Origin: JAJZAM01 sp027391075
GTDB lineage: Bacteria > Actinomycetota > Acidimicrobiia > Acidimicrobiales > Palsa-688
Direction: 5' to 3'
DNA: 26,486 nt
Assembly: GCA_027391075.1 (NCBI GenBank)
Contig: DAHYHI010000062.1
Span: 1 to 26,486 of the forward strand
The notes under the pieces were generated by a model, which ran no database searches, was not told the DNA's origin, and saw nothing but the letters and a program-made list of their open reading frames with translations. The stretch's first letter is position 1, and each line of letters opens with the position of its first letter. The position numbers and the translations under genes are program-made. Of this stretch, positions 7,828 through 14,623 are shown in pieces.

Positions 7828-7839
7828 GCCCTTCGGGGC
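7828..7839. terminator. Small hairpin between convergent genes
   Basis: GCCC-TTCG-GGGC forms a short stem with a stable TTCG tetraloop, between the convergent stops at 7809 and 7864. A run of five Ts (7816-7820) precedes it on the plus strand, which in the minus direction becomes a run of As-to-Ts downstream of the hairpin. It may end the minus-strand kinase operon, but the stem is only 4 bp. Confidence 0.25.
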
Positions 7840-7863
7840 CGCAGAATTTGCCGGACGCCTCGT

Positions 7864-9207
7864 TCAGCCTTCGATCATCTCCGACAGGCGCAGGAGCATC
7901 CTCGAATGCAGAGCGGTGCCTATCGCCAGGAGGTTTGGTCCGCTGCTGGCCCCGGACTCGAAGACCGCCCCGGCGGTCAGGTTGGCGCACGCTCCTTTGA
8001 AAAGGTTGAAGGCCGTCCACGCCCGGAACACTTCGGGCTCAAAGTCGACGCCGACCTCGTTGCGCAGCCACGACCTCCACGCTTCCTCCCCCATCACCCG
8101 GGCTCCTCGAAGAGTCGCCAGGTACACCCAGTCCTCCGCAGCGTCGCCGATGTGGGCGAACTCCCAGTCGGTAACGGCGGCCACCTCGCCGTGGCGGTGG
8201 ATGAAATTCCCCGGCCCCGGGTCGCCGTGGACCACGCAGAGAGGCCCGGTTGGGGTGACGTGGGACCGGAGCCATTCGGCGGCGTCGTCTAGGAGAGGGA
8301 CCCGTGCGGCACTAGCCGAGCGGTAGGCCCGCTCCCAGCGGTCGATGGCCATTCGAACGCTCTCTTCGGGGGTTCCGGGTCGCTCGGGGAAGCACGACGA
8401 GAGGATCCCAATGTCAAGGCGGTGCAGACGGTCTAGTTGTGCGGCGAACCCCGACAGGGCCCTGAGGTCAGCGTCGTGTTCGCCCTCGATGCGCTCCATC
8501 ACGAAGAAAGGCCATCCAAGCACGCTGGGATCCCGTTCGACCCAGCGCACCGGGGCGACTGGGAAACCAGCCTCGGCGAGGGCTCGCATCACCTCGGCCT
8601 CCGACGATCCCTCGGTCGCGAACACCCCGCCCTGCTCCACCCGGACCACGAAACGGCCGGCGGACGTGCCTGCCCCGGCGGTAACGTCCAGCATTCGCCG
8701 GGAGTGCCCGCCGGAGATGACTCTGACATCGAAGGACTCCAAGGCCTGTCCGAGCGTGCGGGAGAACCACGAGCGCAGAGCGTCCACCTCGTCGGGTCGG
8801 CTGCGCTGCTCGGCGACGCTGGACGACCCGTGCCTGGCGAAGGTGTCCAGCAGCGGACCGGCTGTACGCAGGTCCTCCTCTACGAACTTCCGCAGGTCCC
8901 TCCTGAGAGCGGCCGCCGACGAGCGCCGCAGCGTGCCGCCACCGGGCCGGCGGTCAGCTACGAGCAGGTCCGAGGCGCAGGCAGCCGCTTCGGCCCATGT
9001 CACGGGAGGGGTGAGACCCATTTGCCCGGCCAGGACGGCGGCTCTTGCCGGGCGCGGGTCGCTGCCCCTGACCGCGGCGTAACGGGCCAGGCCGCTCAGC
9101 TGTAGGGCTGTCGCGTGGGTCGGTCCGCTGAGGGCGGGCAGTATGTCTGCTTCGAGCGTTTCGGCTATGGCCTCCCAGAGTCTCTCAGGCGAAGGCCACG
9201 ACGTCAT
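7864..9207 (-). CDS. APH-family phosphotransferase with an N-terminal helical domain
   Basis: A 447-residue protein. Residues ~150-447 are an aminoglycoside-phosphotransferase-type kinase: a Gly-rich segment V-I-S-G-G-H-S-R (163-170), a hinge-like F-F-V-M-E-R-I-E-G (234-242), the catalytic loop V-V-H-G-D-P-G-P-G-N-F (325-335, Asp329, Asn334) and the metal site T-D-W-E-F-A-H (346-352, Asp347). Such stand-alone kinases near acyl-CoA dehydrogenases phosphorylate hydroxyacyl-CoAs, not antibiotics (known for ACAD10/11 and LvaA). Residues 1-~125 are an extra helical domain. It begins S-P-E-R-L-W-E-A-I-A-E-T-L and has I-L-P-A-L-S-G-P (22-29), like the neighbouring small protein. The ATG lies 1 bp after the small gene's stop (TGATATG), so it is the last gene of a three-gene operon. 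Confidence 0.9.
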   Translation of the reverse strand: MTSWPSPERLWEAIAETLEADILPALSGPTHATALQLSGLARYAAVRGSDPRPARAAVLAGQMGLTPPVTWAEAAACASDLLVADRRPGGGTLRRSSAAALRRDLRKFVEEDLRTAGPLLDTFARHGSSSVAEQRSRPDEVDALRSWFSRTLGQALESFDVRVISGGHSRRMLDVTAGAGTSAGRFVVRVEQGGVFATEGSSEAEVMRALAEAGFPVAPVRWVERDPSVLGWPFFVMERIEGEHDADLRALSGFAAQLDRLHRLDIGILSSCFPERPGTPEESVRMAIDRWERAYRSASAARVPLLDDAAEWLRSHVTPTGPLCVVHGDPGPGNFIHRHGEVAAVTDWEFAHIGDAAEDWVYLATLRGARVMGEEAWRSWLRNEVGVDFEPEVFRAWTAFNLFKGACANLTAGAVFESGASSGPNLLAIGTALHSRMLLRLSEMIEG

Positions 9208-9208
9208 A

Positions 9209-9670
9209 TCAGCCCCGGCCTATCATAGCCCACTCGCCTTTGACCTCCTGCTCACGTGCATTGCGCTCCTGGAGGATCTCCACGGCTCTTCGTAGCAGAG
9301 CGTCGTCATTAACCTCGAAGGAGGCTTCTATCGCACACGACAGCGCCTCGCCGGCAAGGCTGTACTCGCGTCTGACGTCGTCGAGCTCGAGGGACGCCGA
9401 CCGCCCCAGCTTTGCCTCCTCGATTGCCCGAAGAAGCGCCTCGTTTGCGGTTACTTCGGCGACTTCGGCCGCGAAAGCCATCATCACCTCGGTTTCTTCT
9501 GCCATCCATGCGATCTCGTGCGCGCAGCGGGTGGCGACGTTTCGCAGAACGTTCTCCATCATCTCCACGGTCACTCGCACTGCGGGGTCCGACACGGCGG
9601 GAAGGACGGTGTCGAGGAGCTCACGGCGACAGTCGAGGATGATCTGCTCGGTCGTAGGGAGGGTTATCAC
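9209..9670 (-). CDS. Small helical protein between two kinases (DUF6285-like, possible kinase partner)
   Basis: A 153-residue, entirely helical and acidic protein with no signal or membrane segment. The start is taken as GTG at 9670, which overlaps the stop of the upstream kinase as GTGA; the frame is open further upstream, but that part is only a shadow of the kinase gene. The N-terminus (P-T-T-E-Q-I-I-L-D-C-R-R-E-L-L, then V-L-P-A-V-S-D-P-A-V-R) resembles the first domain of the downstream 447-residue kinase and, from memory, the DUF6285 family that sits beside APH kinases in actinobacteria and proteobacteria. In the levulinate pathway the kinase LvaA needs a small protein, LvaB; the analogous role here is an inference. 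Confidence 0.75.
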   Translation of the reverse strand: MITLPTTEQIILDCRRELLDTVLPAVSDPAVRVTVEMMENVLRNVATRCAHEIAWMAEETEVMMAFAAEVAEVTANEALLRAIEEAKLGRSASLELDDVRREYSLAGEALSCAIEASFEVNDDALLRRAVEILQERNAREQEVKGEWAMIGRG

Positions 9671-10680
9671 AGCGCTCCTTCCAGGGATTGGCAAATGGAC
9701 AGCCAGTTGAAGTTTCCAAGTGCGCAGGCGTTGAGGTTGTAGGTGAGCATGACCCCTTGCGCTTTGCCCTCGGCCATCGCCGCTGCGCTTTGGAGGATGC
9801 TCAGGTACACCCGGGTCGCTGCGACGACGCTGAAATAGCCGACCGTCGCCTGGTTGACCGCCTCTGGCGAAGCGCCTGTCCTGGCTCGATAGCGGGCTAG
9901 GAAGCCCTCGGGATCCCGGGCGTAGAGGTTCGGGGCGCTGATGCTCGCCGAGAACAGGCTGAACCATCCGAGGTCCTCTCGCGGGTCGCCTACATGGGCG
10001 AACTCCCAGTCGATCGCCTGCAGCCCGTCTTTCACGAGGAGGTTAGACGCTTGGAAGTCCCCGTGGACCAAAACCATGTTCATCGGCTCCGGGCGGTGGG
10101 CTCGGAGCCAGGCGCTTAGGTATCGAAGTACCGGGACCGACTCGGGGTGCGCTCTCTCAGCCAGCGCCCACTCGTCGATGAGCCCGTTCACGTAGGACTC
10201 CCAGTCGTCCGGCGGGGACAGGGAACCGTCGAGGAGACCGAGGTCGACGTTGTGGATCCCGGCGAGAGTGTCCGCCACCTGCTCGGCGTAGGAGTCGAGT
10301 TCAGCCGCTTCGTCCATCGAAGCCGCCTGCAGGCTCGGGCCGTCGCAGCAGCCCAAAACAATGGTCGGTGCTCCCAGGTGGGAACCGTCGTCGAAGTAAA
10401 GCGCTGGTGGCATGGCGACGGCAGCCGCTTTGGTCAAGGCCCTGAGCACATTCCACTCCGTGACCCTGTCGGTCTTGTAGACGATCTCCCCTGGCGGAGG
10501 GTCCGACCGCAAGACCAGGGCCTGTTCGCGTCCGTCGGGCCAGGCCACGACGGCGTGAGTCATCACCCGGCTGTAGCCGCCGGTCAATGGGCGGCAGGAA
10601 ATAACCTTCGGGGCTCGGGTCTGCTCATGATAGGCGAGCAGGTCGCCGAGAGCTCTAGCTGTGGAATCCATGTCCCTCAT
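9667..10680 (-). CDS. APH-family phosphotransferase (possible hydroxyacyl-CoA kinase)
   Basis: A 337-residue single-domain kinase of the aminoglycoside-phosphotransferase fold. It shows the Gly-rich loop R-P-L-T-G-G-Y-S-R-V (30-39), A-L-V-L-R-S-D-P-P-P-G (54-64), the catalytic loop V-L-V-H-G-D-F-Q-A-S-N-L-L (203-215, Asp208, Asn213) and the metal-binding A-I-D-W-E-F-A-H-V-G-D-P (222-233, Asp224). L-R-x-x-P-P-G and D-W-E are typical of the ACAD10/11 and FadE36-type kinases rather than drug-resistance enzymes. The ATG at 10680 is preceded by GGGGAGGA at ideal spacing. It is the first gene of the minus-strand operon with the small helical protein (4-bp overlap) and the second kinase. It probably transfers phosphate from ATP to a hydroxyl on an acyl-CoA; substrate unknown. 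Confidence 0.9.
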   Translation of the reverse strand: MRDMDSTARALGDLLAYHEQTRAPKVISCRPLTGGYSRVMTHAVVAWPDGREQALVLRSDPPPGEIVYKTDRVTEWNVLRALTKAAAVAMPPALYFDDGSHLGAPTIVLGCCDGPSLQAASMDEAAELDSYAEQVADTLAGIHNVDLGLLDGSLSPPDDWESYVNGLIDEWALAERAHPESVPVLRYLSAWLRAHRPEPMNMVLVHGDFQASNLLVKDGLQAIDWEFAHVGDPREDLGWFSLFSASISAPNLYARDPEGFLARYRARTGASPEAVNQATVGYFSVVAATRVYLSILQSAAAMAEGKAQGVMLTYNLNACALGNFNWLSICQSLEGAL

Positions 10681-10875
10681 GTGGTCCTCCCCGGGTTAGT
10701 GCGAGGCTCTTCGAGCTCTGTCGTCGCTGAGCCCTCAGCCTCGGAAACTCTCTAAGGCCTAGAAACTGTAGTAATAGTTAACCCTGTTGCGCCATGCGAC
10801 GCCCCCGGGCTTCGCGACGCTGTAGCCTCAGTCAGCATTGGCTAGGGACTCTAATAAGACACGGGGGGAGTTTCA

Positions 10876-11349
10876 ATGAGCAATACAGGAGCCGGGGGAC
10901 GCCAGCTAGGGACGACTCTGGCCGACGAGCTCGCTATAAGAGACCTCGTGTCCCGCTACGCCGACGCGGTAAACCGGCGCGACCGACAGCTATGGGGCAG
11001 CACTTGGGCGGAGCAGGGTGAATGGCTCATCGGTGGAAAGGTTATTGCCGGTCGCGAAGCTATCTGCGGCTACTGGGAGGACGCTATGAGCAGCTTCGAG
11101 GGGGTCATACAACTGACTGCCCAGGGGACGCTTTCCGTCAGCGCAGAGCAGGCCGAAGGGCTTTGGACGATTTGGGAGGTCGGGCTCCGCGGTGGGACGG
11201 GAAGCCTGGTAGTCGGCTCCTATGCCGATCGTTACTCCAAGGACGATTCGGGTTGGAGCTTCGCCAGCCGGGCCTTCACCGTTTGCTACCGTGGGGAGCT
11301 CCCAGCAGGGAACTTCAGTTCCTTCCCGCCGATAACCGGGCTTGCCTAA
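10876..11349 (+). CDS. SnoaL-like (NTF2-fold) protein
   Basis: A 157-residue protein. The start of the domain, L-A-D-E-L-A-I-R-D-L-V-S-R-Y-A-D-A-V-N-R-R-D (15-36), followed by W-G-S-T-W-A-E-Q-G-E-W, is the common opening of SnoaL_4-type NTF2-fold proteins, which act as cyclases, isomerases or dehydratases on polyketide- or steroid-like compounds, or have no known reaction. Putative active-site residues cannot be named with confidence. A GGGGGGAG stretch (10863-10870) serves as ribosome binding site. The gene is divergent from the kinase operon (195 bp between starts) and converges with the lipoyl-domain gene 8 bp downstream. It is one of three SnoaL-type genes in the window. Confidence 0.85.
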   Translation: MSNTGAGGRQLGTTLADELAIRDLVSRYADAVNRRDRQLWGSTWAEQGEWLIGGKVIAGREAICGYWEDAMSSFEGVIQLTAQGTLSVSAEQAEGLWTIWEVGLRGGTGSLVVGSYADRYSKDDSGWSFASRAFTVCYRGELPAGNFSSFPPITGLA

Positions 11350-11357
11350 AGCGAGAA

Positions 11358-11588
11358 CTACTCGATCTCTCCGATGGGAGTCCCCACTTCGAGAGCCTCC
11401 CCTGGCTCGGCCTCGATGCGCAGGATACCGCTAGCCGGTGACTCTATCTCGGCGTCGGTCTTGTCCGTCTCGAGCCGGTAGAGAGGCTGGCCGGCGCTGA
11501 CGGTGTCGCCATCCTGCGCCAACCACTCGGTGATGGTGCCCTCGGTCATGGATACAGCCAGCCGGGGAATGAATATCGTCGTAGCCAC
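11358..11588 (-). CDS. Stand-alone lipoyl-domain protein
   Basis: A 76-residue protein that is a single biotinyl/lipoyl-attachment domain. It has the hallmark E-T-D-K-T-D-A-E-I-E-S-P-A-S-G (40-54), with Lys43 in the D-K-T turn as the expected lipoylation site, and the flanking G-D-T-V-S-A-G-Q-P-L. The D-K-T/A context points to lipoate rather than biotin (which prefers M-K-M). Normally this domain is the N-terminus of an E2 acyltransferase; here there is no catalytic domain and no E1, E2 or E3 gene in the window. The start is GTG at 11588, with no Shine-Dalgarno upstream. Its leader overlaps operator-like site B, and a TAGTAT box (minus strand, 7 nt before the GTG) could drive a leaderless message. 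Confidence 0.88.
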   Translation of the reverse strand: MATTIFIPRLAVSMTEGTITEWLAQDGDTVSAGQPLYRLETDKTDAEIESPASGILRIEAEPGEALEVGTPIGEIE

Positions 11589-11595
11589 GGTTACA

Positions 11596-11612
11596 ATACT
11601 AATCGGTCAATA
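11596..11612. promoter_or_regulatory. Operator-like site B (shared 17-bp motif)
   Basis: ATACTAATCGGTCAATA, identical to site A (2369-2385) at 16 of 17 positions. It is located between the divergent starts of the lipoyl-domain gene (11588) and the LLM oxidoreductase (11648), so one bound protein could control both. It starts only 7 bp from the lipoyl GTG and overlaps its likely -10 region. Confidence 0.6.
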
Positions 11613-11647
11613 GATTGCTGCACATAGTCCAGGGGAGGAGAGCACGG

Positions 11648-12568
11648 ATGACAAGGGTCGGTTTAGCCCTGCCGCAGCTGGGCGAACACGTGGACGCCGA
11701 GGCGTTCGCCGGGTTCTGTCGCAGCGCCGAAGACCTCGGGTTTTCGAGTCTGTGGGCGCAGGAGCACCTCTTCTATCCTCTAGAGCCCCGCTCTGGGTAC
11801 GCCGGCGTGCCAGGTCTCCCAATCCCGCAGGCTTACCGCAGTGTGCTGGGGGCGACCGAGGCCATGGCCTTCGCGGCAGCCCTGACGTCGACGGTCACGA
11901 TAGGTAGCAGCATCCTCGTCGGCGGCTACCACCGGCCTGTCCAACTCGCCCAGAGCCTCGCTACCATCGACGTCCTGTCCGGTGGAAGGCTGGTCGCAGG
12001 ATTTTCCGTCGGTTGGTCCGACGACGAGCACGCCCAGACCGACGTCGACCCACGAACCCGGGGGAGGAGACTCGACGAGCTCGTCGCTGCACTTCTAGCG
12101 TGCTGGGGTCCCGACCCTGTCAGTTTCCAGGGGGAGTTCTTCTCGATACCGGAGTCAGTGGTGAGGCCCAAGCCGCTACAGTCGCCGCATCCTCCGCTGC
12201 TGTCAGGAATGTGGAGTGACGCCGGTCTGAAGAGGACGGTAGCGCTGTTCGACATCTGGAACCCGGCGAGGGGAGAGCCCGCACAGCTCGCTTCGATGGT
12301 CCCCGAGTTGAACGCGCAACGCCCTGTTGGGAGCCTGCCGCTCCGGCTGTACTACCGGAGCTTCGCCCAGAGACCCAGTCACCGACCCGGCGAGGAGATC
12401 GGTGGTGTCGAAGCCGTGATGGCCGACGTCGAAGCGTGCATCCAGGCTGGGGTGGAAGAGGTAATTGTCGAGTGCAATTTCTGGGAGCGCATGGACAGCC
12501 CCGCCGCGTGGGCTCGCGCTCCGGAGCTATTCGCCGGGGTTCTCGAGGTCGCGTCACGAGCGCGATGA
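11648..12568 (+). CDS. LLM class F420-dependent oxidoreductase
   Basis: A 306-residue luciferase-like monooxygenase family protein (TIM barrel). The N-terminus M-T-R-V-G-L-A-L-P-Q, the barrel segments E-D-L-G-F-S-S-L-W-A-Q-E-H, S-S-I-L-V-G-G-Y-H-R-P-V-Q-L-A-Q and G-G-R-L-V-A-G-F-S-V-G-W are those of the actinobacterial F420-type subgroup, which reduces or oxidises organic substrates with F420 rather than FMN. The cofactor is inferred from subgroup, not shown. The ATG at 11648 is chosen because AGGGGAGGAG (11631-11640) lies upstream. It is divergent from the lipoyl gene across site B and converges with the histidine phosphatase. Substrate unknown. Confidence 0.88.
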   Translation: MTRVGLALPQLGEHVDAEAFAGFCRSAEDLGFSSLWAQEHLFYPLEPRSGYAGVPGLPIPQAYRSVLGATEAMAFAAALTSTVTIGSSILVGGYHRPVQLAQSLATIDVLSGGRLVAGFSVGWSDDEHAQTDVDPRTRGRRLDELVAALLACWGPDPVSFQGEFFSIPESVVRPKPLQSPHPPLLSGMWSDAGLKRTVALFDIWNPARGEPAQLASMVPELNAQRPVGSLPLRLYYRSFAQRPSHRPGEEIGGVEAVMADVEACIQAGVEEVIVECNFWERMDSPAAWARAPELFAGVLEVASRAR

Positions 12569-12610
12569 CAGCCCGGCGTTATCCGCCCGCGGGCATGCGT
12601 GTCGGCGGTT

Positions 12611-13222
12611 TTAGAGCGTCGATTCGAGCAGGGAGTGCCCGCGAAGATGCGCCACTTCGTTGAGCGTGACGACTGACCGGACCCCGGAGTGACTCGCTCC
12701 AACCCTGCTAACGCTGGTGTAGTCGGGAGCGAAGAAGGTGTGCCGTGACATGCCGAGGATGCTCGTCAGGTAAGCGTTTATCACACCGCCATGGCAGAAC
12801 GCCGCCACGCGGTCACCGCGGTGTGCTGAGATTATAGTTTCGATACCTTCGACCACCCGGGCTCGAAACTTCTCCATATCTACACCCCACATGCTGTAGT
12901 CGTCTTGCAGCATCGCAAGGAAACGCTCGTCCCGATTTGCCCTCATCTCCTCGATGGGAATGTAGGTCGATGCCTCGCGGTCGAACTCTGCGAGATCGTC
13001 GTCGACAACGGCTGACAGGCCGAGGCGCTCCGCAAGCGGCGAGGCGGTCTGAAAAGCCCTGCGCATCGGAGACGTGTAGACGGCGTCGATCTTCTCCGAG
13101 CTCAAGAAGTCAGCCAGTAGACGGGCCTGTCGGAGTCCGCGTTCGTTGAGATCCGGATCGGCAGGCCCCGAAGCGTCAACGACTTTGCGTGGCTCGCCAT
13201 GGCGGATGAGAAGGAGCTCCAT
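12611..13222 (-). CDS. Histidine phosphatase family protein
   Basis: A 203-residue member of the phosphoglycerate-mutase-like superfamily (branch 1). The catalytic L-I-R-H-G-E (5-10) has His8 as the phosphorylated residue. Arg54 lies in Y-T-S-P-M-R-R-A-F-Q-T-A (49-60), Glu79 in A-E-F-D is the likely general acid, and the second His is in F-C-H-G-G-V (142-147, His144). Complete active site, so likely an active phosphatase. The acceptor is unknown; given the nearby kinases, dephosphorylation of a phospho-organic intermediate is one possibility (inference), though such genes are also common housekeeping genes. No clear ribosome binding site upstream. The gene converges with the LLM gene (42 bp between stops). 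Confidence 0.88.
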   Translation of the reverse strand: MELLLIRHGEPRKVVDASGPADPDLNERGLRQARLLADFLSSEKIDAVYTSPMRRAFQTASPLAERLGLSAVVDDDLAEFDREASTYIPIEEMRANRDERFLAMLQDDYSMWGVDMEKFRARVVEGIETIISAHRGDRVAAFCHGGVINAYLTSILGMSRHTFFAPDYTSVSRVGASHSGVRSVVTLNEVAHLRGHSLLESTL

Positions 13223-13259
13223 TCGACCAGAGCATAGGCGAAGCCCGCTCTCAGGGTGT

Positions 13260-13271
13260 TTGGACGTCCAA
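13260..13271. promoter_or_regulatory. Perfect 12-bp palindrome between divergent genes
   Basis: TTGGACGTCCAA is self-complementary and lies between the starts of the histidine phosphatase (13222) and the DUF3237 gene (13391). Its position suits an operator for a dimeric regulator, but no second copy was seen and it differs from sites A-D. Confidence 0.35.
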
Positions 13272-13390
13272 GGTGGGTTTCAGTTCGCCAATCGAGGCTT
13301 CGACCGTCGTGCAATTGACGCCGGGTGGGATTCCCGGTACGGTCACGTGCAGCGCTTCGAGGATGGGACAACAATGGAGGCACGAACGTA

Positions 13391-13822
13391 GTGAGCAGCC
13401 AACGGAGTCACGCGGAGATTGAGCACGTCGTCACTTTCACCGCTCACACGGGCAAGGCGATGACCATCCCGGGCGCCCCCCAGGGCACTCGGGGGATCAT
13501 CCCGGTCACGGGGGGGACCTTCGAAGGGCCTCGCCTGTCGGGAACCCTGGTGCCGCCCGGGGGAGACTGGTTTACCGTCAGGACCAACGGGACCCTGAAG
13601 CTCGACGTCCGGGCTTTATTGGTCACCGACGACGGCGTCAACATCCTCATCTGTTACTCCGGTGTGGCCGTACCTCAACAGACGGGAGGAATGCAGATCC
13701 GCATTGCCCCGCTCTTCGAAGCCCCCGAAGGTCCCTACTCGTGGCTCAATGACATTCAGTGCGTAGGCTACGGTGAGTTGGTGGATGGCGGAGTGCGCTA
13801 CGAGGTGTTCTCGCTCAGCTAA
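13391..13822 (+). CDS. DUF3237 family protein
   Basis: A 143-residue small beta-rich protein matching DUF3237. I-P-V-T-G-G-T-F-E-G-P-R-L-S-G-T (37-52), P-G-G-D-W (56-60), the V-R-T-N-G-T-L-K-L-D-V-R segment and the Y-S-W-L-N-D-I-Q-C-V-G (116-126) motif are the family hallmarks. No reaction is established for the family; it is frequently found beside SDRs and aromatic or terpenoid catabolic genes. GTG at 13391 is preferred: GGAGG (13376-13380) lies 10 bp upstream and the domain begins shortly after. The ThuA-like gene follows after 45 bp, then an SDR, suggesting a three-gene unit. Confidence 0.85.
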   Translation: MSSQRSHAEIEHVVTFTAHTGKAMTIPGAPQGTRGIIPVTGGTFEGPRLSGTLVPPGGDWFTVRTNGTLKLDVRALLVTDDGVNILICYSGVAVPQQTGGMQIRIAPLFEAPEGPYSWLNDIQCVGYGELVDGGVRYEVFSLS

Positions 13823-13867
13823 TCGAAGGCCGCCGCCGGGGCACTCAGGCCGGCAAGACCACAGGAG

Positions 13868-14623
13868 ATGACTTTGACTAGCCCAATCCGGGCCCACCTT
13901 GTCTGCGGTGGACGTTTTCATGACTTCGATTACGCCAGGCTTGAGATCCTTCGAGTTCTGGCCGAAGACGAGCGGGTCCGCACCACCGTAAGCGGAGACT
14001 ACCGTGACCTTGACTCGTTACGAGCTGCCGACTGCCTGATTACCTACACCTGCGACGTGAGGCCCAGCGTCGCAGAGCAGGACGAGCTCGCAAACTGGGT
14101 CAGCTCCGGCGGGCGTTGGTTCGCCCTGCACGGCACCAACGCTGCGCTCGACCTCACACCCCAGGGTGTGTCCGCCCCGAGGGTCATCCCGGTCCTGGCG
14201 GATACGCTCGGGAGCCAGTTCGTAGCGCATCCCCCGATAGCACCTTACGAGGTACAGGTAACGCGTCCGGACCATCCTCTTGTGGCCGGTCTGAGCGCGT
14301 TCGAGACCACGGACGAGCTTTACCTCTCTGAACTGCACGGCGACCTCGAGGTTCTCCTGCACGCGGAGTTCTCGGGAGAGGCGGCCGGGTTCATGGAGTC
14401 CTCGTGGCCTGATCCGGCCGAGCGCCCGGTCATGTACATCCACGGGGTGGGGGAGGGCGAAGTTTTGTACTTGACGCTCGGCCACTGCCGTGGGCACTTC
14501 GACATGATCCCTGTGATGGACTACTGGCCCACGGTGGATCGAGGTTCGTGGGAATCGGAGAGTTTTCGTACGCTGCTACACCGGGGAGTCCGGTGGATGA
14601 CGAGATCGGAGGAATTGTCGTGA
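13868..14623 (+). CDS. ThuA-like family protein
   Basis: A 251-residue class-I glutamine-amidotransferase-like fold protein of the ThuA (trehalose utilisation) family. Features include H-L-V-C-G-G-R-F-H-D-F (10-20), G-G-R-W-F-A-L-H-G-T-N-A-A (81-93), P-D-H-P-L-V-A-G-L (133-141) and the C-terminal V-L-Y-L-T-L-G-H-C-R-G-H (198-209). ThuA members are linked to sugar metabolism and oxidation of sugar-like compounds, but most have no proven activity. The ATG at 13868 is immediately after AGGAG (13863-13867), with no spacer; an in-frame TTG at 13874 has a proper 6-nt spacer and may be the true start, shortening the protein by two residues. The stop overlaps the next SDR start (GTGA). Confidence 0.82.
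   Translation: MTLTSPIRAHLVCGGRFHDFDYARLEILRVLAEDERVRTTVSGDYRDLDSLRAADCLITYTCDVRPSVAEQDELANWVSSGGRWFALHGTNAALDLTPQGVSAPRVIPVLADTLGSQFVAHPPIAPYEVQVTRPDHPLVAGLSAFETTDELYLSELHGDLEVLLHAEFSGEAAGFMESSWPDPAERPVMYIHGVGEGEVLYLTLGHCRGHFDMIPVMDYWPTVDRGSWESESFRTLLHRGVRWMTRSEELS

Noticed and set aside
9671..9967. Upstream 99 codons that would extend the small helical protein to 252 residues
   Set aside because: This part overlaps the 337-residue kinase in another frame and has shadow-like composition; GTG at 9670 overlapping the kinase stop is the sensible start.
7864..10680. Aminoglycoside resistance as the role of the two APH-fold genes
   Set aside because: The motifs and the acyl-CoA dehydrogenase and small-protein neighbours fit metabolic hydroxyacyl-CoA kinases; nothing indicates a resistance cassette or mobile element.
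10772..10790. A possible fifth copy of the shared operator motif (TAGTTAACCCTGTTG region) upstream of the kinase operon
   Set aside because: Too few matching positions outside the AACC core; not better than chance.
12585..12594. GCCCGCGGGC palindrome between convergent LLM and histidine phosphatase genes as a terminator
   Set aside because: It has no loop and no T-tract; expected by chance in high-GC sequence.
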